Notes: a model not told the origin generated them from the letters alone. A stretch of DNA of 33,136 nt from Candidatus Heimdallarchaeota archaeon (GCA_019894765.1 JAGXNT010000005.1:1-33136), one strand, 5' to 3'; numbered from the stretch's first letter, positions 1-7,358 are shown. Numbers and translations are program-made.

Positions 1-252
1 TATCCTTCAGATATAATCTATTAAGAATTTTTAGCTTTTTCGTAACCAAATTACAGAAATAGTCATTCTTTATAATCTAAGGGGAACTGTCATTCAGCAA
101 AACTTATTTTAACACAAACGTTAACAAAAGTTGAGCAAATACCGAGCAGTAAAATAGGGCTCACATATTAAAATCAAATTTCCATTAATTTCAACCATCT
201 ATAATTCAATCTTCAAAAAGAAAGATTAGGAAGACTTCGGAGATAGCAACAA

Positions 253-1005
253 ATGCCCATTGCAAGACAAGTAATGATTTTGACAAAAGAAGGGTTATTA
301 CTTTTAGATCACAAATTCAGAGTAGATGATGGAATACTAATGGAAACAGATCCTGATCTCCTATCAGGTATGCTGTCAGCAATTCTTTCGGTAGCAAAGG
401 AAACGACAGGTGGATTAGTGCAAACCATTAATCAAGACAAGTATAATGTACTAATAAGTGAAGGGGAAAAGATCTACGCTTTGCTCTTTATAGATGAAGA
501 AAGCAGAGAGCTTGATAACATAGCAAAACTGATAGTCGGAAGATTTGAAGCAAAATATAAAGAAGAATTAATGGAAATAGTCTCAGATGTCTCTGTATTC
601 AGAACCTTCATCACAGACCTTGAAGAAATCTATGCTCAAATTTTCAAAGTAGATGCTGAAGTACTCACAAAAATCATTCCTGAAGTGACCAATATTTTAA
701 ACGTCTCGATTTTTGAGAAACCAATGAATCATCAAGTGTATTCCGGACCAAGAGATCCGTTTGTAAGTGACTATGAACATTACTTCCAAGAATTCGCAGT
801 GAAACTCATAGAAAGCCAAGCAGAATTTTCTGAAAAAACCTTGCAATTCCCAACAAGAACAATAATGGAATTACGAAATAGGGTGATTGTACTAGAAGAT
901 TTAGGATCACACGTACTTATGGTCATAGGCGAAAACAAGGATGTTATTATGTCCAAAATAAAGAGAATACGAAGGAAAGCAGGATTACAGGATAAGAATA
1001 AATAA
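253..1005 (+). CDS. Longin-like domain protein (Asgard type)
   Basis: The 250-residue soluble protein has no signal peptide or membrane segment. Residues 1-110 follow the longin/roadblock-type pattern: a beta hairpin (RQVMILTKEGLLLLDHKF), an amphipathic helix rich in small residues around 37-52, two strands (KYNVLISEGEKIYALLFID) and a long helix containing ESRELDNIAKLIVGRFE. Residues 190-245 hold a further strand-strand-helix unit (RVIVLEDLGSHVLMVIGENK then a basic tail), possibly a second related domain. In eukaryotes such domains serve small GTPases and vesicle coats, and Asgard archaea carry many copies; a role with a GTPase here is inference. The ATG is supported by GGAG at 239-242, 10 bases upstream. 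The first 252 bases of the window hold no recognisable gene, only this gene's upstream region. Confidence 0.6.
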   Translation: MPIARQVMILTKEGLLLLDHKFRVDDGILMETDPDLLSGMLSAILSVAKETTGGLVQTINQDKYNVLISEGEKIYALLFIDEESRELDNIAKLIVGRFEAKYKEELMEIVSDVSVFRTFITDLEEIYAQIFKVDAEVLTKIIPEVTNILNVSIFEKPMNHQVYSGPRDPFVSDYEHYFQEFAVKLIESQAEFSEKTLQFPTRTIMELRNRVIVLEDLGSHVLMVIGENKDVIMSKIKRIRRKAGLQDKNK

Positions 1006-1112
1006 TTTTGAAAGAGTGGTAACTCAATTACAATAATTAATTCGCAATTTTTCACAAGTTTTTAAAATGCATGATAAATTAAACAAGGCAAACACAAATT
1101 GGAGTTTTAGCA

Positions 1113-1661
1113 ATGAGAAAAGAAGTCATGAGAATTTGGCCAGAAATAGAATGGATAAAAGACAAGACCTTGAAAGAAAACGTCTACAAAACATGGGAAT
1201 ACGCATTAGAACAAAGCGTGCTAAGTGCAGCAGATTTGGAGAAAATACCATTTACCTTGTTAATAAAAGACTGCAAAGTCACGTTTATGGAGCACAAAAG
1301 AGCAGTCGTGTCCATAGCAGTGGACTCAGCAAAAGTCATGCAGAAGTTCTTTGGAGAAAAACTGCCAATAAAAATGGACTTACTGATAGCTGGAGCAATA
1401 CTCATAGACGTAGGGAAACTACTGGAATACGTCCTAGAAGATGGAAAAGCAGTCGTAGGAAAAACAGGAAAACTATTACGACACCCATTCACAGGAGTAG
1501 GATTAGCAATGATGTTCGACATACCAGACGAAGTATGCCACATGATAGCAACACACTCAAAAGAAGGAGACCTAGGAAAAAGAACAGTAGAAGGAATAAT
1601 AGTACATCACGCAGACTTCATCAGCTACGAACCATTCAAAGCAGACACACTCCGATTATAA
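1113..1661 (+). CDS. HD-domain protein with altered HD dyad
   Basis: The 182-residue protein keeps the layout of HD-type metal-dependent phosphohydrolases: H61 in the first helix (FMEHKRAV), the dyad region AGAILIDVGKLLEY at 94-106, H124 (LRHPFTG), H148 (ATHSKEGD) and HHAD at 165-168. At the dyad the usual His is Ile98, followed by Asp99, so the classical metal site lacks one ligand. I recall a family of archaeal HD proteins with a non-His residue here, so this may be normal for the subfamily. It would be expected to act on phosphomonoesters or nucleotides, substrate unknown. GGAG at about 1101-1104 supports the ATG. The second half of the gene uses codons ending in A or C far more than its neighbours, which also creates a long false ORF in another frame. 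Confidence 0.65.
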   Translation: MRKEVMRIWPEIEWIKDKTLKENVYKTWEYALEQSVLSAADLEKIPFTLLIKDCKVTFMEHKRAVVSIAVDSAKVMQKFFGEKLPIKMDLLIAGAILIDVGKLLEYVLEDGKAVVGKTGKLLRHPFTGVGLAMMFDIPDEVCHMIATHSKEGDLGKRTVEGIIVHHADFISYEPFKADTLRL

Positions 1662-1695
1662 AAAAAGAATAGGAGAAAACCTAATTCTAAACAAA

Positions 1696-1710
1696 CGAAA
1701 GATTCAAAAA
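1696..1710 (+). promoter_or_regulatory. tRNA-Val promoter (BRE/TATA-like)
   Basis: CGAAAGATTCAAAAA lies 46 bases before the mature tRNA-Val 5' end. The same CGAAAG plus AT-rich box stands at similar distance before the three other tRNA genes in the window, which fits an archaeal BRE followed by a TATA box with a short trimmed 5' leader. Confidence 0.55.
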
Positions 1711-1742
1711 GAAAAAAGAAGCGAAGAAAGAATACTGATAAT

Positions 1743-1819
1743 GGGCGGTTGGTCTAGCCTGGTATGACGATGCCTTGACGTGGCATAGGTCCCCGGTTCG
1801 AATCCGGGATCGCCCACCA
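1743..1819 (+). tRNA. tRNA-Val(GAC), CCA encoded
   Basis: A full cloverleaf can be folded: acceptor GGGCGGT with ATCGCCC, D arm GTC...GAC, anticodon stem ATGCC/GGCAT around loop TTGACGT (anticodon GAC, valine), T arm CCCGG-TTCGAAT-CCGGG, discriminator A1816 and encoded CCA 1817-1819. A T-run (about 1821-1826) follows as a terminator. A degraded copy of its 3' end occurs at 2731-2758, beyond the toxin-antitoxin genes. Confidence 0.93.
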
Positions 1820-1824
1820 CTTTT

Positions 1825-2340
1825 TTATTTACTCAACCCTTCTATTTCTTTCAAGATTTGTGCATATACTCTTGCTGTTAATCTGAATGTTGTTGTCGTT
1901 ATTAATTGTTCTAATAATGTTTGAGATTTTTTCTTAGTTATGATTTTTTCTTTTAATGCTTTTAGTAGCACTCCTATCGTTCCTATTACCGTCAACCCCA
2001 AACTTGTTGCTATCTCTCTTGCTAGTAGATCATCTATTATTACTACTGTTGTTTTTTCTTTTTTTAGTAGCTCCCTTCTTATAGCAATTACTTCTGCTTC
2101 TCCTCTGTGGATTTGTAACTCTGCTAGCTTTTGTATTATCTTTTCCTCTACACTTACTACTTCTAACCATGACTCAAACAATTCATTAAGTATAGTGTAT
2201 TCAGGTGCTTTCTTCTCTTGTAATACTTCTTGTTTCACTGTTGATGAGGTAATTACTCTCGTAAACAGTTGAGGGAGAATTTCTATAATGCCTAATTTAC
2301 TCAAATAGATTAATGGGGATGCATTAATTACTGCTATCAT
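1825..2340 (-). CDS. DUF3368-family PIN-like toxin
   Basis: The 171-residue protein has the N-terminal signature VINASPLIYLSKLG, then HRGEAEVIAI near 78-87 and IIDDLLAREIATSLGL followed by TIGVLLKALK, the hallmarks of DUF3368 PIN-fold proteins. These are VapC-like ribonuclease toxins of type II toxin-antitoxin systems. It lies directly downstream of its probable antitoxin gene with only a 4-base gap, the usual antitoxin-first order. The gene ends 5 bases from the 3' end of tRNA-Val, which is where an integrated element would sit. RNase activity is known for PIN relatives and is inferred here. Confidence 0.8.
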   Translation of the reverse strand: MIAVINASPLIYLSKLGIIEILPQLFTRVITSSTVKQEVLQEKKAPEYTILNELFESWLEVVSVEEKIIQKLAELQIHRGEAEVIAIRRELLKKEKTTVVIIDDLLAREIATSLGLTVIGTIGVLLKALKEKIITKKKSQTLLEQLITTTTFRLTARVYAQILKEIEGLSK

Positions 2341-2344
2341 TATC

Positions 2345-2650
2345 TTATCCTTCTTTTTTTACAAAAGTCAAATCTTTTTGCAAGGATAATTCATCGTATA
2401 TTTTTACATCCCGTTTTGCTAGCTCGTACATGATTCCTCTTAAGGACATCTTTGCTAGTTCTGCTGCTTTCCATATACTTAGATTTTTGCTTTCAATTTC
2501 TTTGCTTAGAAAATCTAATAATTCTTCTTTTATTGATTCATCTAGCAACTTTCTGATATATGCTGATTTATCTACTATTTTTTGCTTTTCCATTAGGAAT
2601 TTCAGTTTCTCTTCCAATTCCTTATCTATTCTCACTGATAATACAGACAT
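2345..2650 (-). CDS. RHH/UPF0175-type antitoxin
   Basis: The N-terminus (MSVLSVRIDKELEEKL) is a ribbon-helix-helix strand-helix, and the C-terminal half (SIWKAAELAKMSLRGIMYEL) matches UPF0175 antitoxins, which commonly pair with DUF3368 toxins. It would bind the operon promoter and neutralise the toxin. The frame is open back to 2722, giving a 125-residue form, but I choose the ATG at 2650 because the RHH strand begins right after it and a TATA-like AAATATATA at 2687-2679 lies about 30 bases upstream, fitting a short-leader transcript. The resulting protein has 101 residues. Confidence 0.72.
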   Translation of the reverse strand: MSVLSVRIDKELEEKLKFLMEKQKIVDKSAYIRKLLDESIKEELLDFLSKEIESKNLSIWKAAELAKMSLRGIMYELAKRDVKIYDELSLQKDLTFVKKEG

Positions 2651-2730
2651 CGTTCTCTTGTATACTGTGTCTGTTTTGGTATATATTTCTTTCTTCTTTT
2701 GTGTCCCTTCTTTTAAGTGCATTTATATTT

Positions 2731-2758
2731 CCCAGTTCAAATCTAGGATCACCCGCCA
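2731..2758 (+). repeat. Decayed direct repeat of tRNA-Val 3' end
   Basis: These 28 bases match tRNA-Val 1790-1817 plus the next bases of its encoded CCA (T arm, acceptor 3' strand and CCA) at 22 of 28 positions. All six differences are transitions. No D arm or anticodon arm precedes it. A T-rich stretch follows both copies. It is best read as the displaced tRNA 3' end left by site-specific integration; the 0.9 kb between the copies holds only the toxin-antitoxin pair. Confidence 0.7.
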
Positions 2759-2862
2759 TCTTATTTTTCTCTTAATTTTAGAATGGTCACTTTTGTACAT
2801 ATTATTATTAATAGCTGACCATTTACTGCAGTTATAGATGACAAATTTGTTTGTGATGTAAA

Positions 2863-3432
2863 ATGTCTAATGATAAAGCAATAAAAGAAATTCAGCTGGT
2901 TCTTGAACAATTCAATGAAGCATATGTTAAACAAGATACTTCTAAAATTGATGAATTTATGAAGAAATTCTATACTAAAAGTGACGAATCGTTGATCATC
3001 GGCACTGCCTATAAGGAATGGATGCATGGAACAAAAGGAGCAAAAGAAATTTTTCTGAGCGATTGGAAAGATACTGGAGTTTGGAGTTACGATTATAAAG
3101 AGGCTAAAATCACAGTAAAAGATGCTGTTGCTTGGATTAGTATGACAGGTAAATTGACGATGGAATTACCATCTGAAGCAATCTATCAAGGAATGCAGGC
3201 ACAGATTAAAAGTATGCTAGAAGAACAAGACAAAAATCCTGATGACAAAATGTGGGATATTATTAGTTCTGCTACTTTCTATCTTAATCACGCAAAGAAA
3301 GGTGACAAGTATATTTTTCCATTTAGATTTACTGCTGTGTTGGCTTCTGAGAATAATAGCTGGCTCTTTCAACAGATGCATTTCTCATTTCCATACGTTC
3401 TGACCACTCCTCCTGTAAGGATTTTTGAATAA
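2863..3432 (+). CDS. NTF2-like / SnoaL-like fold protein
   Basis: The 189-residue protein opens with a helix-rich segment (IKEIQLVLEQFNEAYVKQD) and continues with FMKKFYTKSDESLIIGTA and a C-terminal strand pattern (FPFRFTAVLASENNSWLFQQ) typical of NTF2/SnoaL-type cone-shaped folds that bind small ligands or serve as polyketide-cyclase-like enzymes. No signal peptide is seen. No catalytic residues can be assigned, so the ligand is unknown. It stands alone between the insertion scar and tRNA-Ala. GTGATG at about 2850-2855 is a weak ribosome binding site for the ATG. Confidence 0.6.
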   Translation: MSNDKAIKEIQLVLEQFNEAYVKQDTSKIDEFMKKFYTKSDESLIIGTAYKEWMHGTKGAKEIFLSDWKDTGVWSYDYKEAKITVKDAVAWISMTGKLTMELPSEAIYQGMQAQIKSMLEEQDKNPDDKMWDIISSATFYLNHAKKGDKYIFPFRFTAVLASENNSWLFQQMHFSFPYVLTTPPVRIFE

Positions 3433-3453
3433 AAAGAAGGTAACCACATAAAA

Positions 3454-3469
3454 CGAAAGATTCATAAAA
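3454..3469 (+). promoter_or_regulatory. tRNA-Ala promoter (BRE/TATA-like)
   Basis: CGAAAGATTCATAAAA starts 43 bases before the mature tRNA-Ala end and is nearly identical to the element before tRNA-Val. It begins about 22 bases after the stop codon of the NTF2-like gene. Confidence 0.55.
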
Positions 3470-3497
3470 GAAAATAAAGGGAAAGAAAATACGAATT

Positions 3498-3574
3498 GGG
3501 CCGGTAGATCAGCTTGGTAGATCGCCTCCTTGGCATGGAGGAGGCCGCGGATTCAAATTCCGCCCGGTCCACCA
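3498..3574 (+). tRNA. tRNA-Ala(GGC), CCA encoded
   Basis: Acceptor GGGCCGG pairs with CCGGTCC (one G-U), the D arm is GATC...GATC, the anticodon stem CCTCC/GGAGG closes loop TTGGCAT with anticodon GGC, the T arm is GCGGA-TTCAAAT-TCCGC, and CCA is encoded at 3572-3574. No intron is present. Confidence 0.93.
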
Positions 3575-3618
3575 ATTCTTTCTTTATCACAATCTTTATT
3601 GTTTTTCTTTTACTTCTT

Positions 3619-4053
3619 ATGAACGAACATTCCTCTATTCTAGATGATCATATTGTTGGTTTTGGTGGTTTCTTCTTTAAATCTAATGATCCTCAAGGTT
3701 TGACTCAATGGTATCAAGAAAAGCTAGGTTTCACCACGCAAGTACCGTACACGGAAGATGATTCTGCAATCACTTTTCGTTGGAAAAGTTTTGAAGGTAT
3801 CAATCAGAATACTGTTTGGGCTCCTTTCAAAGAAGGTGGTGATTATTTTGCTCCTAGTAAAAAGGAGTGGATGATTAACCTCATCGTAAAGGATATTGAA
3901 GGACTCATTGCCAAACTCACTACTCAAGGTGTTCAACAAATAGGCAAAATTGAGGAAGAATCCTATGGTAAATTTGCTTGGATCCTTGATCCTGAAGACA
4001 ACAAAATTGAGTTTTGGGAACCTAATAGAGAGTTCTTTGCTGATAAATACTGA
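3619..4053 (+). CDS. VOC (glyoxalase/dioxygenase fold) family protein
   Basis: The 144-residue protein has the vicinal-oxygen-chelate pattern: strand FGGFFFKSNDPQGLTQWYQEKLGF at the start, and the C-terminal repeat with INLIVKDIEGLIAKL and FAWILDPEDNKIEFWEP, where the last Glu is the usual metal-ligand position. These proteins act as lyases, isomerases or antibiotic-binding proteins; the substrate cannot be read from the sequence. The frame is open upstream into tRNA-Ala, but the ATG at 3619 is chosen because translation from within the tRNA is implausible and the fold begins just after it. Confidence 0.75.
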   Translation: MNEHSSILDDHIVGFGGFFFKSNDPQGLTQWYQEKLGFTTQVPYTEDDSAITFRWKSFEGINQNTVWAPFKEGGDYFAPSKKEWMINLIVKDIEGLIAKLTTQGVQQIGKIEEESYGKFAWILDPEDNKIEFWEPNREFFADKY

Positions 4054-4060
4054 AAACCTG

Positions 4061-4318
4061 TCATTCATCTAATTCAAGGGGTATTTCCGTTTCATCTGTT
4101 TCTACTTTATTTTTCCTTTGTTTTTGAATTCTTACCATATCAACAATAAAGAGAGTAAGTCCTATTAGTGCTAATACAATTCCCCCAACTACTATAATGT
4201 AAAAAAATGCTCCGTCCTCTACTGGAGAATACATCACACTTCCAATTATAATTAATACTGCTCCGAAAATTATTGATAATACTTCCATTATGATGCTATA
4301 AATACTAATTTTTGCCAC
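4061..4318 (-). CDS. Small two-TM membrane protein
   Basis: The 85-residue protein has two hydrophobic segments at about 8-27 (IIMEVLSIIFGAVLIIIGSV) and 38-60 (FFYIIVVGGIVLALIGLTLFIV), joined by a short acidic loop, and a charged C-terminal tail, basic then acidic. I do not recognise a family. It starts 2 bases after the stop of the ferredoxin-nitroreductase gene and is almost certainly in its operon, so it might anchor or serve that enzyme. This partnership is inference. Confidence 0.6.
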   Translation of the reverse strand: MAKISIYSIIMEVLSIIFGAVLIIIGSVMYSPVEDGAFFYIIVVGGIVLALIGLTLFIVDMVRIQKQRKNKVETDETEIPLELDE

Positions 4319-4320
4319 TG

Positions 4321-5220
4321 TTATTTCATCCTCTGGACTCTTACGGCTCTCCTTGGTGGTGCTCTTTGATATTCTATATCTGGTATTCCTAATGTTATTA
4401 CTCCATAAACTAGGTATCCTTTTGGTACTTTGAAGTGTTTCCTAATCTTTCTTTTTTGAAATACTCTTTGAGCAATGCCTATCCAACATGTCCCTAATCC
4501 TAGAGCTTGTGCTGCTAACATTCCATGTGTTATAACAACTCCAGCATCATTAGGTGCCATATTGCTTGTGTATGGTCTAGAATATAGAATTATCACACAT
4601 GGAGCATTAAAGAAAACAATATCTTGCCCTTTTTCTTCTGCCCCTAATTCCCTGTCTAAAATCACTTCTGTTCTTGGATCCTTTGCTCTTTTTCTTAATC
4701 CTGGTGAGAGAAATGGTAATGCTAGATATCTTAAAGGTAATAATTTCTTAGCTAATTTCAAATCTTTAGTGGATTCTTTTGATAAGTATTCTATTTCTTT
4801 TTTATTTGTCACTACTGTTAATCGCCAGTTTTGTCTATTGCTTGCGGTTGGAGCATATCTCATTGCTTGCAACACTTTTTCTAGTTTCTTTTCCAGAACT
4901 GGCTTATCTTTGTAGACTCGTATCGACCTTCTCATCCTTAGAATCTTCATTAAATCTTCATATGAGACAATGTCTGGTAGCTTTTTCGTTCCCTCAAAAT
5001 TAAATGCTGGATCATCATCCTCAAACAAGATTGCTTCTTCAGGACAAACTGATATACAATGTCCACACTTTACACAGACCTCATGGGGATTCATGAAGAT
5101 AATTTTCTTATCTTTATCATCTGTTTCAGAAAAGAGCTGTGCTGTACAAGCCACTACACAAATGCCACATTCACTGCATTTGACATAATCGATACCTTGT
5201 ATGAGGAGCATGTTAATCAT
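4321..5220 (-). CDS. Ferredoxin-nitroreductase fusion protein
   Basis: The 299-residue protein carries a 2[4Fe-4S] ferredoxin-like domain at 12-62 (C15-x2-C18-x2-C21-x3-C25 and C49-x2-C52-x2-C55-x3-C59-P) followed by a nitroreductase-fold FMN domain from about 90 (MRRSIRVYKDKPV, then APTASNRQNWR, and AQALGLGTCWIG near the C-terminus). Such fusions transfer electrons from ferredoxin clusters to FMN and reduce small molecules; the substrate is unknown. The first cluster lacks the Pro that usually follows the last Cys. A second in-frame ATG three codons downstream could be the true start. It is followed after 2 bases by a two-TM protein gene. Confidence 0.85.
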   Translation of the reverse strand: MINMLLIQGIDYVKCSECGICVVACTAQLFSETDDKDKKIIFMNPHEVCVKCGHCISVCPEEAILFEDDDPAFNFEGTKKLPDIVSYEDLMKILRMRRSIRVYKDKPVLEKKLEKVLQAMRYAPTASNRQNWRLTVVTNKKEIEYLSKESTKDLKLAKKLLPLRYLALPFLSPGLRKRAKDPRTEVILDRELGAEEKGQDIVFFNAPCVIILYSRPYTSNMAPNDAGVVITHGMLAAQALGLGTCWIGIAQRVFQKRKIRKHFKVPKGYLVYGVITLGIPDIEYQRAPPRRAVRVQRMK

Positions 5221-5283
5221 CTTTGTTTAAACTTTATACTTTAAGAATTTATTTCGTTTTTCTCTTGGGATATATAGAAAAGA

Positions 5284-5361
5284 TGGTGCATCGACCGGGA
5301 TTTGAACCCGGGTACCCAGCTTGGAAGGCTGGAGTCCTAGACCAGTCTAGACCATCGATGC
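5284..5361 (-). tRNA. tRNA-Gly(TCC), CCA encoded
   Basis: On the minus strand acceptor GCATCGA pairs with TCGATGC, the D arm is GTC...GAC, the anticodon stem CCAGC/GCTGG closes loop CTTCCAA (anticodon TCC), the T arm is CCGGG-TTCAAAT-CCCGG, and CCA is encoded at 5286-5284. The plus-strand open frame across it is only the antisense shadow of the tRNA. Confidence 0.93.
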
Positions 5362-5390
5362 TTTTGTTACTAAAATTCAGTTTTTACTTT

Positions 5391-5407
5391 ATTTTAAAAT
5401 CCTTTCG
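5391..5407 (-). promoter_or_regulatory. tRNA-Gly promoter (BRE/TATA-like)
   Basis: Read on the minus strand, CGAAAGGATTTTAAAAT starts about 45 bases before the tRNA-Gly 5' end and matches the elements before the other tRNA genes. The rest of the 311-base gap 5362-5673 holds no gene that I can support, only AT-rich sequence and the upstream region of the GTPase gene. Confidence 0.5.
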
Positions 5408-5673
5408 GTTAATCGGAGATGATTTAGGTTCTATTCTTGAAATTATCATTCATAAAGTAATACCAATTTTTCCTAAAAAACACGTGATTATTGACACAAT
5501 TATGGTAAAAAACACAAAGAACCATACAAAAGTGCTGACTTACTCGACAAAAAAGAGGAGACTTTTACTAGATACCTTGGGACTTTTTTTCATTAATCCT
5601 TTAAAGAACTTTGACCTATTATTAATTGTAAATAAGTGATTTATTGCCGTAAATCCCTTGGAGTTATAATTTA

Positions 5674-6360
5674 ATGAACGTTGCCGAGTTGCTAAGAGAA
5701 GGTAAACTTTCTCGTTTGCTAAAAATTACCGTTCTTGGTACATCAGGAAGTGGAAAGACCTCTTTCCTCAAATCACTTTTTGGTGATCAATTTGTTGTTT
5801 CAGATGTAAAAAGAATGGATTACCTGGAAAACAAAGCTAATCTAACTTATACTCCAATAGATGTCGAAGAATCCACAACTACACTTAGCTTAAATCAATT
5901 AGGTGCAATGGTTATCTTTACAAAAAGTAATAGATTCGAGATTATGGAGATCAATGATGGAGTGGATAGTCTTCTTTCTAGAGAAGATATCGATATGTTC
6001 ATGACTTTTTCCATTTTTGATACTGCAGGCCAAGAACGATTTGAATTTATGGCTGATATCTGCTTGAAAGGATCTGATGCTGTTATTTTGCTTGCCGATG
6101 GCACAAATATTTCATCCATTGAATATCTGAGTGTTTACATAGAGAAAGTCAGGGAAGAAGAATTTAGAACTGGTAAAGAAATTCCTGTAATAATATTCAT
6201 GAATAAATCCGATCTAGCTGAGAGAGGGCTCTATTTAGGGGCTGATATTGCTCGAATTATCACTAGAAACGAATTCGTCATTTTTGAAACTTCTGCTAAA
6301 GATCCAGAAACATTTGAATTACCATTAAGAGTTCTTATAGAAGAAATCAAACAACTCTAA
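5674..6360 (+). CDS. Ras/Rab-like small GTPase (Asgard)
   Basis: All main GTPase motifs are present in the 228-residue protein: P-loop GTSGSGKTS at 22-30, DTAGQERFEF at 116-125, MNKSDL at 176-181 and ETSAKD at 205-210. The DTAGQE wording is that of eukaryotic Ras-superfamily proteins. About 85 residues separate P-loop and G3, some 40-50 more than in Ras, with an insertion in the switch I region. The C-terminus ends in KQL without cysteines, so no prenylation is expected. It would cycle between GTP and GDP forms at a membrane or scaffold, perhaps with longin or roadblock proteins. GGAG near 5660 supports the start. It is transcribed alone. Confidence 0.9.
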   Translation: MNVAELLREGKLSRLLKITVLGTSGSGKTSFLKSLFGDQFVVSDVKRMDYLENKANLTYTPIDVEESTTTLSLNQLGAMVIFTKSNRFEIMEINDGVDSLLSREDIDMFMTFSIFDTAGQERFEFMADICLKGSDAVILLADGTNISSIEYLSVYIEKVREEEFRTGKEIPVIIFMNKSDLAERGLYLGADIARIITRNEFVIFETSAKDPETFELPLRVLIEEIKQL

Positions 6361-6433
6361 TTTCCTTTTATTCTCTCTTTGATCTTGCAACAGAAAAAAT
6401 TTCTATAATTTCATTACGTTCGAAATAAAAAAT

Positions 6434-6453
6434 GGCTGCACAAACGTGCAGCC
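6434..6453. terminator. Hairpin between convergent genes
   Basis: A perfect 8-base-pair stem, GGCTGCAC with GTGCAGCC, with loop AAAC, sits between the 3' ends of the GTPase gene and the convergent winged-helix gene. Its position suggests a bidirectional terminator or 3'-end stabiliser; a T-run is lacking close by, so termination is inferred. Confidence 0.45.
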
Positions 6454-6477
6454 CTTCTTGACAGTTAATTCTACTAT

Positions 6478-6924
6478 TTACCAGAAGAATCTCGGTAATA
6501 GTAAAACTGCCTCTATGGAATATGGAAGGGTTGTCATATAGTGGTAATTGTAACTGCTGATTAGTGTTGTTGGATAGCTATATGCTTTTCTCTTTTGTCT
6601 CTCAATTTCTGATAATGCATAGAACGTATATTTCATATTTAACAGGTTTTTACGTTTTACTATGTCGCCCCTTGTTTGTAAGTCTCTGAGAGCTGAAAAG
6701 AATAAATAATTACTCAGTCCCTTTACACGTTTCCCTACTGCGATTCTAATTTCGGAGGATCTCATTAAACGACAACTAACAAATAATGTATCAAGTATGA
6801 GTTCTTGTACTCTTATTGTCTTTTTACTTCTCTTTCGACCTCGTGTTCCCTTTTTCTTTTCCACAGAGAGTCTAATTCTTGCTTCTCGATCTTTTATTGA
6901 GCTGTTTAGCAATTCAGTGATCAT
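6478..6924 (-). CDS. Winged-helix DNA-binding protein, putative
   Basis: The 148-residue protein has a very basic N-terminal arm (KKKGTRGRKRSKK at 23-35) followed by a probable winged helix at 36-106: helices IRVQELILDTLFVSCRL, SSEIRIAVGKR and NYLFFSALRDLQTRGDIVKR, then the wing KYTFYALSE. The tail is rich in Tyr and hydrophobic residues (SYPTTLISSYNYHYMTT), unusual for a soluble regulator, and might mediate dimerisation. It is probably a transcription factor; targets are unknown. The ATG is preceded by about ten A residues on the coding strand. Confidence 0.55.
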   Translation of the reverse strand: MITELLNSSIKDREARIRLSVEKKKGTRGRKRSKKTIRVQELILDTLFVSCRLMRSSEIRIAVGKRVKGLSNYLFFSALRDLQTRGDIVKRKNLLNMKYTFYALSEIERQKRKAYSYPTTLISSYNYHYMTTLPYSIEAVLLLPRFFW

Positions 6925-7071
6925 TTTTTTTTTTCACAGCCTTCTATTCTTTTTGGACATTTTGAATTTTTGTTTGAGCTAGCGGTGATTTACTTTTCCT
7001 TATAAAGTTTCCGCTTTACTTACCCCCATTAGATTTTGAATACTAACTTCCTTGGATAATAAAGCTCATAC

Positions 7072-7104
7072 GATATATATAATCTTTTTGTAAAGCTTTT
7101 GGAG
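7072..7104 (+). promoter_or_regulatory. TATA box and SD before a small ORF
   Basis: A TATA-like GATATATATAATC (about 7072-7084) is followed by GGAG at 7101-7104, in good spacing for a transcript and for initiation at the ATG at 7114. The wider 6925-7358 stretch otherwise contains only AT-rich sequence and the upstream regions of the flanking genes. Confidence 0.4.
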
Positions 7105-7113
7105 TTAATTCGA

Positions 7114-7221
7114 ATGATTAATGGAGGATTTTCAGAGCTTCTATCTTCTAAGTATACTATATCCAAATATGAAGAAAAGCATTCTTCTTTACTAAGTGAA
7201 AAAACCTGCTTAACTTATTGA
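7114..7221 (+). CDS. Possible 35-residue small protein
   Basis: A short open frame starts with MINGGFSELLSS and ends with SEKTCLTY, with one Cys near the C-terminus. It has a correctly spaced GGAG (9 bases upstream) and an upstream TATA-like box, which lifts it above random small ORFs. There is no recognised family, signal or membrane segment. It lies upstream of a membrane protein and a SPASM-type radical SAM enzyme on the same strand, so a precursor-peptide role is conceivable but unsupported beyond position. It may also be a degraded gene start. Confidence 0.3.
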   Translation: MINGGFSELLSSKYTISKYEEKHSSLLSEKTCLTY

Positions 7222-7358
7222 TAAAATACTTAAAAGATCCATTTTTCAGTTTAGAAAATAAACAAACAATGTAGATCTGCAGAATCATTCGTTTTAGAAG
7301 AGATACATGGATATTTAAATTACAAATAGGTAATCATGTAACAATAAGCAAGTTTGGA

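Noticed and set aside
1067..1672. 201-codon ORF overlapping the HD-domain gene
   Set aside because: Arg/Ser/Asn-rich translation without family features; a shadow caused by biased codon use of the HD gene in another frame.
2430..2837. Plus-strand hydrophobic ORFs opposite the antitoxin gene
   Set aside because: They are antisense shadows rich in Ser, Phe and Leu, with the coding features all on the minus strand.
3514..3618. N-terminal extension of the VOC protein into tRNA-Ala
   Set aside because: The extension would be translated from the tRNA gene; the fold begins after the ATG at 3619.
5223..5639. Plus-strand ORF of 138 codons with VHRPGFEPGYPAWKAG
   Set aside because: Its recognisable part is the antisense of tRNA-Gly; the rest is low-complexity with no ribosome binding site.
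6330..6360. Prenylation-type C-terminus on the small GTPase
   Set aside because: The protein ends in EEIKQL with no cysteine.
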